The notes beneath the pieces are model-generated. The model ran no database searches, had not been told where the DNA came from, and saw nothing but the letters and a program-made list of their open reading frames with translations. The position numbers were made by a program, and so were the translations under genes. Source: Hathewaya limosa (GTDB lineage: Bacteria; Bacillota; Clostridia; Clostridiales; Clostridiaceae). From it: a DNA stretch of 64,000 bases. The DNA lies in NCBI RefSeq assembly GCF_030815255.1, contig NZ_JAUSWN010000012.1, forward strand, positions 1 through 64,000, read 5' to 3'. Shown in pieces: positions 7,989 through 16,331 of this stretch. The stretch's first letter is position 1, and each line of letters begins with the position of its first letter.

Positions 7989-9158
7989 ATGAAAATATTA
8001 ATAACTTCCGATACTTATTTTCCAATTGTAAATGGTGTTGTAATTTCTACAAATAATTTATATAAAGAATTAAAAAAATTAGGACATGACGTTAAAATAT
8101 TAACTTTATCCACAGATGGAGAAAGTAAAATTGATGGTGATATATATTATTTAAAATCTTTAGAAACAAAAATTTATCCAGGTGCTAGAGTAGGAAATCC
8201 ATTTTTTAGTTCTATCACAAAAGAAATCATTAAATGGAAACCAGATATTATACATTCACAAACGGAATTTACTACAATGGTAGTGGCTAAAATAATAGCT
8301 AAAAAACTTCATATTCCTCAGGTTCATACTTATCATACTATGTATGAAGATTATCTTCATTATTTATGGGGAGGAAAATTATTAAGTAAAAGGTTATCTG
8401 CAAAGTTAACATCTGTACTTCTAAATTCTATGGAATGTGTAATAACACCTACTAAAAAGGTAGAAGAAACATTACTTGGATATGGAACGCATACAGAAAC
8501 AAGTATTATTCCTACAGGTATAGATTTGAGTAAATTTAAAGAAAAGATGTCAGAAGAAGAGAAAAATAATATTTTACAAAAACATGGTATTCCTAAAGAA
8601 GGAAAAAAAATCATGTACATAGGAAGAATAGCAGAAGAAAAAAATATAGAAGAGATAATTAATTTTTATAGTGAATTTTGCGAAGATGAAAATGTTAGTT
8701 TGGTAATTGTAGGTGGAGGACCTTATTTAAAGAAGTTAAGACAAGAGGTAGATTCACTAAATATAAATAATAAAGTATTTTTCACGGATATGGTTAAACC
8801 ATCTGAAGTTCATAAGTATTATAAAATAGGAGATATTTTTGTAACTGCATCCACTAGTGAGACACAAGGATTAACATATATAGAAGCGTTATCAAGCGGA
8901 TTACCTGTGATTTGCAGATGGGATCCATGTATCTCACATCTTGTTATAAATGAACATAATGGATATACTTATAAAACGAAAGATGAGTTTAAGAAGTCTG
9001 TAATAAAGTTGTTAAGGAATGATGAGTTATTAAAAGAACTAAGTCATAATAGTGTTTTAAGAACAGACGCATATTCTAGTGAACATTTTGCCTGTAAGGT
9101 GGAAGAAACTTATAAAAAGGTATTAGATAGATTAGTTGAACTAGGAATAGCAATTTAA
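7989..9158 (+). CDS. Family 4 glycosyltransferase, likely diacylglycerol glucosyltransferase type
   Basis: A 389-residue GT-B fold glycosyltransferase. The N-terminal acceptor domain begins MKILITSDTYFPIVNGVV, typical of lipid and phosphatidylinositol glycosyltransferases. The donor domain carries MYIGRIAEEKNIEEII near residue 210 and the EX7E motif SETQGLTYIEALSSGLPV near 293-310. It probably adds a sugar to a membrane lipid such as diacylglycerol, but the acceptor is not provable. AAAGGAGG lies 8-10 nt before the ATG. It is a single gene followed by a terminator, with a PAP2 membrane phosphatase next. Confidence 0.82.
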   Translation: MKILITSDTYFPIVNGVVISTNNLYKELKKLGHDVKILTLSTDGESKIDGDIYYLKSLETKIYPGARVGNPFFSSITKEIIKWKPDIIHSQTEFTTMVVAKIIAKKLHIPQVHTYHTMYEDYLHYLWGGKLLSKRLSAKLTSVLLNSMECVITPTKKVEETLLGYGTHTETSIIPTGIDLSKFKEKMSEEEKNNILQKHGIPKEGKKIMYIGRIAEEKNIEEIINFYSEFCEDENVSLVIVGGGPYLKKLRQEVDSLNINNKVFFTDMVKPSEVHKYYKIGDIFVTASTSETQGLTYIEALSSGLPVICRWDPCISHLVINEHNGYTYKTKDEFKKSVIKLLRNDELLKELSHNSVLRTDAYSSEHFACKVEETYKKVLDRLVELGIAI

Positions 9159-9167
9159 TAGTTAAGA

Positions 9168-9216
9168 TAAAAAGCTTTTGCCAATAATAAAACAATATTT
9201 GGTGAAAGTTTTTTTG
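9168..9216 (+). terminator. Intrinsic terminator
   Basis: AAGCTTTTGCCAA pairs with TTGGTGAAAGTTTT with minor mismatches, followed by a T-run. Confidence 0.65.
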
Positions 9217-9268
9217 TATATAAAAATAAAAAATACAAAACCTATTAAAAAAGAAATAGGGTGAAAGT

Positions 9269-9907
9269 ATGAATTTAATTAAAAGAAAGATTTTTTTATG
9301 TTTATGGATATTAACTATTCCAGGAGTGCATATTTTTTATGAGGAGTTAAATATAAAAAAAGGTGCTATATATTCTCTTGCAACAGATTTAGATAAATCT
9401 ATACCTTTTGTAAAACAGTTCATAATACCATATAAAATATGGTATGTATTTATCGCTATTGGATTAATTATACTATGTATTAAAAATGAAGAAGCCTATA
9501 AGTGTACTCTTATTTCCCTAATATTATCTTTGCTTATGGCATATGTATTTTTTTATTTTTTTCAAACTACAGTGGATAGACCTAAATTAGTAAACAATGA
9601 TATACTAACCAAATGGGTAAAATATACATATATATGTGATAATCCTTATAATTGTTTTCCAAGTATTCATTGTATAACTACTTATTCTGTATTTAAAGGT
9701 TTAAATAAATTAAAATTAAATTCTTATGAACTAGGCGTAAATTATATTTTGACTATTAGTATTTTATTGGCTACTCAATTTATAAAACAACATGTAATTT
9801 TAGATTTAATATTTGCAGTTTTAATTAGTGAAAGTTTTTATAGGTTGATTTGGTATTTAAACTATCTTATAAAAGATAAAAAAAGAAAAAAATTAAATAT
9901 AGATTAA
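9269..9907 (+). CDS. PAP2 superfamily membrane phosphatase
   Basis: A 212-residue protein with about six membrane helices and the three-part PAP2 signature in its inositolphosphotransferase-like form: TVDRP near residue 99, CFPSIHC near 131 and KQHVILD near 173. The two conserved histidines and the Asp form the catalytic site. It may dephosphorylate a lipid phosphate or undecaprenyl pyrophosphate, or transfer a phosphogroup to a lipid. GGGTGAAAG precedes the ATG. It sits between two terminators next to a lipid-type glycosyltransferase, which is consistent with envelope lipid metabolism. Confidence 0.82.
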   Translation: MNLIKRKIFLCLWILTIPGVHIFYEELNIKKGAIYSLATDLDKSIPFVKQFIIPYKIWYVFIAIGLIILCIKNEEAYKCTLISLILSLLMAYVFFYFFQTTVDRPKLVNNDILTKWVKYTYICDNPYNCFPSIHCITTYSVFKGLNKLKLNSYELGVNYILTISILLATQFIKQHVILDLIFAVLISESFYRLIWYLNYLIKDKKRKKLNID

Positions 9908-9918
9908 AATATTAAGTC

Positions 9919-9969
9919 TTTAAAAAGAGATTGTATAGTTAAAAAAATTAATTATATAATCTCTTTTTT
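9919..9969 (+). terminator. Intrinsic terminator
   Basis: AAAAAGAGATTGTATA pairs with TATATAATCTCTTTTTT, ending in T residues. Confidence 0.8.
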
Positions 9970-10030
9970 AGAACAATAAAAATAAGTATTTTTATTATTT
10001 GTATACACATAATATATTTAGAGTAGAAAG

Positions 10031-10252
10031 GTGGTGTTTCCTATAAAAAGTATGTATAAAAGACTTAGTGTAATTTTATTAATTATACTTTTAATATCTA
10101 CTATATTATTAATATATCAAACTAATAACATAAAAAAAATACATTCCTCTATAAATATTGTGGAAAATAAGTTGTTAAAAAAAAGGGAACAAATTAAGAT
10201 AGAACAAGATAAAATTTATAAGTTAAAACAGAAAAAAAACCAATTATTTTAA
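10031..10252 (+). CDS. Small membrane-anchored coiled-coil protein
   Basis: A protein of up to 73 residues with one membrane helix (about residues 11-29) and a lysine-rich coiled coil to the C-terminus, topologically like FtsL/DivIC. The start is uncertain: GTG at 10031 or 10034 follows GAGTAGAAAG, while ATG at 10052 lacks a well placed site. It lies 30 nt before a polysaccharide deacetylase whose N-terminus has the same helix-plus-coiled-coil layout, so the two may interact. No family recognised. Confidence 0.55.
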   Translation: MVFPIKSMYKRLSVILLIILLISTILLIYQTNNIKKIHSSINIVENKLLKKREQIKIEQDKIYKLKQKKNQLF

Positions 10253-10282
10253 TGTAGGAATGAAGTTTAGGAGGAAAAACAA

Positions 10283-11188
10283 ATGAAGAAATATACAATG
10301 GCTAGAGCTTTTTTGATTATTGGGGTTATAATGCAAATGATATTAATATTTAATTTAGTGCAAAATCATTATATAGTATCCTCCTTAAATCAAAACCTTG
10401 AAAGTAAACAAGAAGAAGAAAAAAAGTTAGATTTAAAGCTAAATAATGTTGCAAAAGAGTATAAAACTTTAAACTTACAAGTTAAAAAACTAGAAAAAAT
10501 TAAGAAAGAAAAAATTAAACGAGATAATGATTTAAAAAAACAAATTAAAGATGCTAAAAAAATAGCATATTTAACATTTGATGATGGACCATCTTCTAAT
10601 ACCAGTAACATATTAGATATATTAAAAAGCCATAATATAAAGGCTACATTTTTTGTTAAAGGGAATGATTCTAAATTAGGAATAGAAATGTATAAACGAA
10701 TAGTTAATGAAGGACATAGTATAGGAAATCATACTTATTCTCATGAATATAGCTATATATATAGTAGTAAAGAAAATTTTATTAAGGATTTTAATAAATT
10801 AGAGAAGCTCATAAAGGATGTTACGGGAGTTGAGCCTAATATATTAAGATTCCCAGGAGGAAGTAATAATACAGTTAGTCATAATTATGGTGGAACAAAA
10901 ATTATGAGAGAATTAGTTAACTATATGAACAATAATAATCTATATTATTTTGACTGGAATGTGGATTCTACAGATGCATCTGTAGCGGTGCAAAGTAAAG
11001 AGAAAATAGTTAATAATGTATTAAGAGAAAGTGATTATTCAAATAAAGTTATAATACTTATGCATGATAGTCCTGCTAAAATAACCTCTGTAAAGGCACT
11101 ACCAGAAATTATTCAAGGATTAAAGAATAAAGGATTTAAATTTGATACTTTAAGTAAGGATAAATTCACTGTTAGATTTTTAAAATAA
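10283..11188 (+). CDS. Membrane-anchored polysaccharide deacetylase (NodB domain)
   Basis: A 301-residue protein with an N-terminal membrane helix (residues 9-28), a charged coiled coil (about 35-92) and a NodB carbohydrate esterase family 4 domain (about 95-295). Catalytic motifs are TFDDGPSS (98-105), metal ligands H150 and H154 in GNHTYSHEY, RFPGGSNN near 195, DWNVDST near 230 and LMHDSP near 265. It should deacetylate peptidoglycan N-acetylglucosamine or a related polymer at the outer membrane face. TAGGAGGAAAA precedes the ATG. Probably co-transcribed with the small protein before it. Confidence 0.9.
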   Translation: MKKYTMARAFLIIGVIMQMILIFNLVQNHYIVSSLNQNLESKQEEEKKLDLKLNNVAKEYKTLNLQVKKLEKIKKEKIKRDNDLKKQIKDAKKIAYLTFDDGPSSNTSNILDILKSHNIKATFFVKGNDSKLGIEMYKRIVNEGHSIGNHTYSHEYSYIYSSKENFIKDFNKLEKLIKDVTGVEPNILRFPGGSNNTVSHNYGGTKIMRELVNYMNNNNLYYFDWNVDSTDASVAVQSKEKIVNNVLRESDYSNKVIILMHDSPAKITSVKALPEIIQGLKNKGFKFDTLSKDKFTVRFLK

Positions 11189-11204
11189 GAAAAGAGGGGA
11201 TAAT

Positions 11205-11825
11205 TTGGATAAAACAATGGAATTATATGAAAAAATAAACACAATATTATTAACTGAAGAAAAACCATCCATGATTTTAAATAAACATATAAAGGATGAA
11301 ATTAAAGTTATAGGATATCCTTTTAATTATATAGCACAATTCATTGGCTTAAATCAGGAACCTAAGTATCATCCAGAAGGAGATGTTTGGAATCATACTA
11401 TGCAAGTTGTTGATTTAGCTACACAATATAAAAAAGAAAGTAAAGATCAAAGAGCTTTTATGTGGGGGGCATTTCTTCATGACATAGGAAAGACAAAAAC
11501 TACAAAGATTCGAAAGGGAAGAATAACTTCTTATAATCATGATATAGAAGGAAAAAGTCTAGCAGAAGAGTTTTTAACTTATTTTAGAGAAGACAAGGAG
11601 TTTATTAGGAAGGTTACAGCTATAGTAAGATGGCATATGCAGACTTTATTTGTAGCAAAAAATCTTCCGTTTTCAGATTTAGAGCATATGAAAATGGAAA
11701 TAGATCCTAAGGAGATATACTTAATTTCATTATGTGATAGGTTAGGAAGAGGTCCTATAACAAAAGAAAAAGAACAAGAAGTAAAAAGTCAATTAAATAT
11801 GTTTTTACAAAAGGCAAGAGAATAA
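11205..11825 (+). CDS. HD-domain phosphohydrolase
   Basis: A 206-residue HDIG-type metal-dependent phosphohydrolase. Likely ligands are H64 (WNHTMQV), H92-D93 (HDIGK) and an Asp near 178 (SLCDRLGR). The layout resembles the HD half of bacterial tRNA nucleotidyltransferases without the polymerase domain, suggesting a nucleotide or 2',3'-cyclic phosphate substrate. Start TTG at 11205 is favoured because AGAGGGGA lies 5-6 nt upstream; ATG at 11217 is too far. A terminator overlaps the stop codon. Confidence 0.8.
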   Translation: MDKTMELYEKINTILLTEEKPSMILNKHIKDEIKVIGYPFNYIAQFIGLNQEPKYHPEGDVWNHTMQVVDLATQYKKESKDQRAFMWGAFLHDIGKTKTTKIRKGRITSYNHDIEGKSLAEEFLTYFREDKEFIRKVTAIVRWHMQTLFVAKNLPFSDLEHMKMEIDPKEIYLISLCDRLGRGPITKEKEQEVKSQLNMFLQKARE

Positions 11826-11853
11826 GATTAAATATCTTATTCTCTTGCCTTTA
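11810..11853. terminator. Bidirectional terminator overlapping a stop codon
   Basis: AAAGGCAAGAGAATAAGAT and its exact reverse complement form a 19-bp stem with a 4-nt loop. The stem starts inside the HD gene and lies between convergent genes. Confidence 0.9.
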
Positions 11854-11869
11854 AATATATGTACAAGTG

Positions 11870-12562
11870 TTATAAAAATAGACTTACTATTAATGGTGCT
11901 AAAAAAACTGTTAATAGACCTGAAATTGCAATAGCAAGTCCACCCATAGCCCCTTGAGTTTCTCCTAATTCTAATGCTTTTGCTGTACCCATAGCATGGG
12001 AAGCAGTACCAAGAGATATTCCTATAGCAACTTTGTTTTTTATTTTACAAATTTTACATAACATTGGACCAATAATGGCACCTAATATTCCCGTAATGAT
12101 AATCGCTGCAACAGTAATAGAAGTGTTACCCCCAAGTCCTTTAGAAACTTCCATTCCTATAGGAGTAGTTATTGATTTTGGAACTAAAGACATCATAAGA
12201 CTTTTATCTATTCCAAATAATTTACTTAATAAAATTACACTTAAGATCCCACAAGATGTTCCAATACTTATTCCTAAAAAAATCTCTAACCCGTATTGTT
12301 TAAGAAGGGCAATCTTTTTGTATAAAGGTACAGCTAAAATTACAGTTGCTGGTCCTAATAAAAATGAAATATATTGACCACCTATATTATAGGTTTCAAA
12401 ACTTATGTTAGTTACTTTTAAAAACCCTATAACTATAGCAATCCCTATTAATAAGGGGTTAAATATAGGATTTTTGGTTTTCTTAAATAAAAAGCATCCT
12501 AGTTCGAAAGCAATTAATGAAACTGTTATTCCGAATATAGGACTTTGTATTAATGTATTCAT
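11870..12562 (-). CDS. lrgB: LrgB family antiholin-like protein
   Basis: A 230-residue membrane protein of the LrgB/CidB/YohK family with about seven helices. Family blocks are NPLLIGIAIVIG near residue 35, SLVPKSITTPIGMEVSKGLGG near 125 and GTASHAMGTAKALELGE near 180. It works with LrgA as a holin/antiholin-like pair affecting murein hydrolase activity or pyruvate uptake. The start ATG at 12562 overlaps the end of lrgA by 4 nt, and GGAGGAAAG lies upstream, so the two are translationally coupled. Confidence 0.9.
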   Translation of the reverse strand: MNTLIQSPIFGITVSLIAFELGCFLFKKTKNPIFNPLLIGIAIVIGFLKVTNISFETYNIGGQYISFLLGPATVILAVPLYKKIALLKQYGLEIFLGISIGTSCGILSVILLSKLFGIDKSLMMSLVPKSITTPIGMEVSKGLGGNTSITVAAIIITGILGAIIGPMLCKICKIKNKVAIGISLGTASHAMGTAKALELGETQGAMGGLAIAISGLLTVFLAPLIVSLFL

Positions 12563-12909
12563 TTTGCTTTCCTCCTCATTAATAATTCAATAGTTAATCC
12601 TGTTATAGCTAATACTATTAAAGTTGAAATAATAATTATAACTGAGAATTTTACTAGGCTGTTTTTTATAAGAGAAAAACAAGTTATAAGTCCTACTCCT
12701 GCAGGAATAAATAAAAATGGTAAATGCTCTAATAAAAGATTAGACATTTCTTCAAGCATAGATAATTTTACAATTCCTGAACATAATGCGCCTAAAAGTA
12801 ATAGCATTCCTATAACATTACTAGGTATATTTAGATGAAAAATATGTTTTATAACTTCACCTAAAATACAAAATGAAAATATTATAGCTAATTGTCTTAA
12901 GTACTTCAA
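12559..12909 (-). CDS. lrgA: CidA/LrgA family holin-like protein
   Basis: A 116-residue membrane protein with four helices and the LrgA signature: FSFCILGEVIKHIFHLNIPSNVIGMLLL near residues 11-38 and LLEHLPFLFIPAGVGLI near 60-76. AAAGAGGTGAT precedes the ATG. It is the first gene of the lrgA-lrgB unit. No LytSR-type regulator gene is nearby, so control is not evident from this window. Confidence 0.9.
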   Translation of the reverse strand: MKYLRQLAIIFSFCILGEVIKHIFHLNIPSNVIGMLLLLGALCSGIVKLSMLEEMSNLLLEHLPFLFIPAGVGLITCFSLIKNSLVKFSVIIIISTLIVLAITGLTIELLMRRKAK

Positions 12910-13041
12910 ATTATCACCTCTTTCCTGTTCTTATATACTATAACTCAAAAAAACCTTAAATGTACTAAAAAAAGAAAAAATAAATAATAAAAAATATTCT
13001 TTAAATAAAATGTATAAAAAATATTCTGAAATATAATTTTA

Positions 13042-13066
13042 AAATAGCAGAACTAACTGCTATTCT
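13042..13066 (-). terminator. Terminator of mgsA
   Basis: AATAGCAG and CTGCTATT form a stem on the minus strand with T residues after it. It overlaps the end of the gene. Confidence 0.65.
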
Positions 13067-13530
13067 TTTTTTATATCAATTTTTCTATTGTTATATTCTG
13101 CATGATCATATAAAGCTAGATCATAACAAGTATTCATATAACTAGAAGATATTATAAAATCAGCTGTAGATTTGTTTGTTGCAGATGGTATATTATATAA
13201 AGTTGCTATTCTAAGTAGAGCTTTAACATCAGGATCGTGAGGTTGAGATTCTAAGGGATCCCAAAAGAATATTAAGATATCTAAACCAAAGTTAACTATA
13301 GTAGCTCCAAGTTGCTGATCGCCACCTAATGGACCACTTTTAAAAGATGTTATATCAAGTCCAGTTTCATTCTGAATTATTAATCCAGTGGTTCCAGTTG
13401 CAAATAGGTTATGCTGGCTTAATATTTCTTTATTAGCTTTAACCCAAGCTAATAATTCACTTTTTTTATTATCATGTGCAACAAGAGCTATATTTTTTTT
13501 AACATCAACAGTTCGAAAAACCTTACTCAT
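13060..13530 (-). CDS. mgsA: Methylglyoxal synthase
   Basis: A 156-residue enzyme converting dihydroxyacetone phosphate to methylglyoxal and phosphate, a cytoplasmic bypass that relieves phosphosugar stress. Diagnostic blocks are VAHDNKK (17-23), FATGTTG phosphate site (43-49), GPLGGDQQLGA with catalytic D71 (67-77) and FFWDPLESQPHDPDVKALLRI with D91, H98 and D101. AAGGAGGTATCAT precedes the ATG. Single gene with its own terminator. Confidence 0.96.
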   Translation of the reverse strand: MSKVFRTVDVKKNIALVAHDNKKSELLAWVKANKEILSQHNLFATGTTGLIIQNETGLDITSFKSGPLGGDQQLGATIVNFGLDILIFFWDPLESQPHDPDVKALLRIATLYNIPSATNKSTADFIISSSYMNTCYDLALYDHAEYNNRKIDIKKE

Positions 13531-13698
13531 ATAATGATACCTCCTTTTTAAATTAAATTAAAAACAATTATAAATTAATGTGTTTATATGTTAAAATATA
13601 TTTTAAGAATAAATCTTAATATGTTTAAAGTATACTATAAAATAAAGAAAAATGTAATATAAAGCTAAAGAAAATCTAAAGGAGGTTTTTAATAAGTT

Positions 13699-14709
13699 AT
13701 GAGCGGAGAAGAATTATATATTATTAAAAATAAAAAAAAGTATGGATACATAAATAATAAAGGTGAGATAGTTATTGAACCTAAATATGATACAGCAGAA
13801 GATTTTATAAATAATATGGCCATAGTAAGTTTAGAAGGTAAATATGGTGTAATAAATGAAAAAAATCAATTTTTAATTGAAAATAAATATGATTTTTTAG
13901 AAATGATTAATGATGATTTATTTGCTTATAAAGAGAACGAAAAGTTAGGGGTTATAAATAAAGAAAATAAAATTATAATAGAACCTATATATAATGAAAT
14001 TAAAACTTTCAACAATGGTTTATGTTTAGTAAAAAAATCATATGAGTGGGGTTATATAAATGAATCATGTGAGGAAATTATAAAACCTCAATTTATGGAC
14101 GCATATGAATTTAATGATGATAGAGCATTAGTACAAATTGGTGGTAAATTAGGATATATAGATAAAGAAGGTAATGTAGCTATTTCTCCTATATATGATT
14201 ATGCAGGAAATTTTAGTGAAGGATTAGCGTCTATTGCTATAGGAAATAAGTATGGATATATAGATAAAGAGGGTAATGTAATAATTAAGGGCAAATTCTA
14301 TATTGCTAAAAACTTTAGTGAAGGGCTTGCAGCTATAGAACAAAATGGGAAAATAGGTTATATAAATAAGGATGGTAAAATAGTAATCGAACCTAAATTT
14401 CATACAGGCGAGGATTTTAAGGATGGTAAAGCTGTAGTTAGTATAGATGATAAATATGGATATATAAATGAAGAAGGAAAGATAATAATTCAGTTAAAAT
14501 ATGATGATGTTGATTATATTAGTGAAGATATGTTAAGTGTTATGATTGGAGAAAAATGGGGTTATATAGATTTAAATGAAAAATTTGTAGTGGAACCTAA
14601 ATTTGATGAAGCATATGGATTTTACAAAGGATTGGCTCAAATACAAATTGGTACGAAAATAGGTTATGTAAATAAAGAAGGAAAATATGTTTTTGAGCCA
14701 CAAAAATAA
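13699..14709 (+). CDS. WG-repeat protein
   Basis: A 336-residue protein built almost entirely of about ten WG/KWG repeats of 32-33 residues, each with a core like GYINKEGKIVIEPKYD. There is no signal peptide or membrane segment, so it should be cytoplasmic. WG repeats form beta-rich arrays thought to bind proteins or ligands. AAAGGAGG precedes the ATG by 12-13 nt. It is isolated between mgsA (divergent) and the T-box-cysE unit. Function unknown. Confidence 0.85.
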   Translation: MSGEELYIIKNKKKYGYINNKGEIVIEPKYDTAEDFINNMAIVSLEGKYGVINEKNQFLIENKYDFLEMINDDLFAYKENEKLGVINKENKIIIEPIYNEIKTFNNGLCLVKKSYEWGYINESCEEIIKPQFMDAYEFNDDRALVQIGGKLGYIDKEGNVAISPIYDYAGNFSEGLASIAIGNKYGYIDKEGNVIIKGKFYIAKNFSEGLAAIEQNGKIGYINKDGKIVIEPKFHTGEDFKDGKAVVSIDDKYGYINEEGKIIIQLKYDDVDYISEDMLSVMIGEKWGYIDLNEKFVVEPKFDEAYGFYKGLAQIQIGTKIGYVNKEGKYVFEPQK

Positions 14710-14834
14710 AATATATGTAAATTCATGTAATAGTAATAAAATATTATGGACAAAAATAAAAAAATAATATATTATATATTATAATGAAAAATAAAATTAT
14801 TGAATAAATTAAAAAAACTATGAAAAAGGAAAGT

Positions 14835-15073
14835 AATATAATTGGAGTTTACAGAGAGAGAATTTACTAGCTGAAAGAATTCTTAAATAGAAGATTATAT
14901 GAAGTGCCCTTTGGAGTTATACACCGAATTAAGTAGGCTGTATCGGAAGTATCCGTTATAATACTAGAGCATTAAGATGTGCTTGAAATATATTTCGAAT
15001 TTTAATGGATATTATTTATTAGAGTGGAATAATGAGGGTGACTTCATCTCTATAAGAGATGGAGTCTTTTTAT
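14835..15073 (+). ncRNA. T-box leader, tRNA-Cys type, upstream of cysE
   Basis: The leader has the GA motif ACAGAGAGAG and the downstream block CCTTTGGAG. Just before that lies TGC (14905-14907), the probable specifier codon for cysteine. The antiterminator region AGAGTGGAATAATGAG contains TGGA (15025-15028), which can pair with the UCCA end of tRNA-Cys (discriminator U). It ends in a terminator. Uncharged tRNA-Cys should permit read-through into cysE. The 14-nt T-box core deviates from AGGGTGGNACCGCG. Confidence 0.85.
15040..15072 (+). terminator. T-box-controlled terminator
   Basis: GACTTCATCTC pairs with GAGATGGAGTC around a TATAA loop, followed by TTTTTAT, directly ahead of the cysE ribosome site. 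Confidence 0.85.
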
Positions 15074-15107
15074 ATGCAAAAAAATAATTTATATGGAGGA
15101 ATAAAGA

Positions 15108-15623
15108 ATGTTTAAAACTTTGATATATGATTTAGATAATGTATTAAAAAAAGATCCAGCAGCAAGAAATAAACTAGAAGTGTTTTTACTATATCCATCT
15201 GTTCATGCAATTATAATGTATAGAATAACACATTTCCTATATACTAAAAATCTTTTCTTTTTAGCTAGATTATTGTCTCAAATTTCTAGATTTTTTACAG
15301 GTATAGAGATTCATCCAGGAGCTAAAATAGGAAAGGGATTTTTCATAGATCATGGTATGGGAGTGGTAATTGGAGAAACAGCAGAAGTAGGAGATAATGT
15401 TACTTTATTTCATGGAACAACTTTAGGTGGAACAGGAAAGGATAAAGGAAAAAGACATCCTACTTTGGGAAACAATGTTATTGTAGGAAGCGGAGCAAAA
15501 ATATTAGGTCCAATTAAGATAGGGAATAATGTTAAAATTGGAGCTAATGCAGTAGTTCTAAAGGAAGTACCAGATGATGCTACAGCAGTAGGGATTCCAG
15601 CACGTAATATAATTAAAAAATAG
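15108..15623 (+). CDS. cysE: Serine O-acetyltransferase
   Basis: A 171-residue short-form (EpsC-like) serine acetyltransferase making O-acetylserine from serine and acetyl-CoA, the first committed step to cysteine. The C-terminal left-handed beta helix shows hexapeptide repeats from residue 66. The catalytic dyad is D81-H82 with E90 in DHGMGVVIGETAEVGD, and H117 lies in KRHP. ATGGAGGAATAA precedes the ATG. The usual partner cysK is not adjacent. Expression is governed by the tRNA-Cys T-box upstream. Confidence 0.95.
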   Translation: MFKTLIYDLDNVLKKDPAARNKLEVFLLYPSVHAIIMYRITHFLYTKNLFFLARLLSQISRFFTGIEIHPGAKIGKGFFIDHGMGVVIGETAEVGDNVTLFHGTTLGGTGKDKGKRHPTLGNNVIVGSGAKILGPIKIGNNVKIGANAVVLKEVPDDATAVGIPARNIIKK

Positions 15624-15638
15624 ATTTTTATAGAACTA

Positions 15639-15679
15639 ATAAAGACCATATTTTTATTATTTAATGATATGGTCTTTAT
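15639..15679. terminator. Bidirectional terminator
   Basis: AAAGACCATAT (15641-15651) pairs with ATATGGTCTTT (15667-15677), between convergent genes. Confidence 0.75.
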
Positions 15680-15682
15680 AAA

Positions 15683-16291
15683 TTATTTAGAAGAATGCTT
15701 TTTTGTTTTATGCTTATTCTTATTTTTGTTTTTCTGAACGGAGTAACCGAATTTTCCGTTAGATTCTATAGGTAAGGTATAATATTCACCATGGCAATAG
15801 GAAAGTAATCTTGCTTTTTCGTAGTGAATTTTGCCTTTTTCATCCATTAATGATGTATCTACATGGACACCTACTACAGTAGCTAAAAACATATGATGGG
15901 AGCCTAAAGGAATAATATCATGCAGTTTACATTCTAAGCTAATTGGACATTCATCAATATAAGGCACACTAATATTAGTACTATCCTCTAATTTTAAATT
16001 AAATTTTTCTATTTTATCTATATCTCTACCAGAGCGAACACCACAGAAGTCAACAATTTTACTCATATTACCATGAGGCATATTTACAACGAATTCTCCA
16101 TTTTCTTTTATGTATTCATAAGATAATCTTTCGGGACGAATTGAGACAGAAATCATTGGAGGGTGGGTGCATACAGTACCAATCCAAGCAGCTGTAAATA
16201 CATTTACCTTATTATCTTTTGATTTTGAAGTTATTAAGGCTACGGGTAGAGGGTTTAACATAGTACTACCTTTAAAAAATTCTTTAGTCAA
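15683..16291 (-). CDS. Flavin reductase-like FMN-binding protein
   Basis: A 202-residue protein of the flavin reductase-like split-barrel family. It shows KGSTMLNPLPVALITS at the N-terminus, SVSIRPERLSYEYI and FVVNMP in the FMN site, and CGVRSGRDIDKIEKF. The tail is Lys/Asn/His-rich. TTG at 16291 is preferred because AGAAAGGATG lies 6 nt upstream; the first in-frame ATG at 16318 would put that site inside the gene. It probably reduces flavin or uses bound FMN for electron transfer. Partner unknown. Confidence 0.8.
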   Translation of the reverse strand: MTKEFFKGSTMLNPLPVALITSKSKDNKVNVFTAAWIGTVCTHPPMISVSIRPERLSYEYIKENGEFVVNMPHGNMSKIVDFCGVRSGRDIDKIEKFNLKLEDSTNISVPYIDECPISLECKLHDIIPLGSHHMFLATVVGVHVDTSLMDEKGKIHYEKARLLSYCHGEYYTLPIESNGKFGYSVQKNKNKNKHKTKKHSSK

Positions 16292-16331
16292 TGAAAACAT
16301 CCTTTCTATAAAAATCATAAGTTATTAAAAA

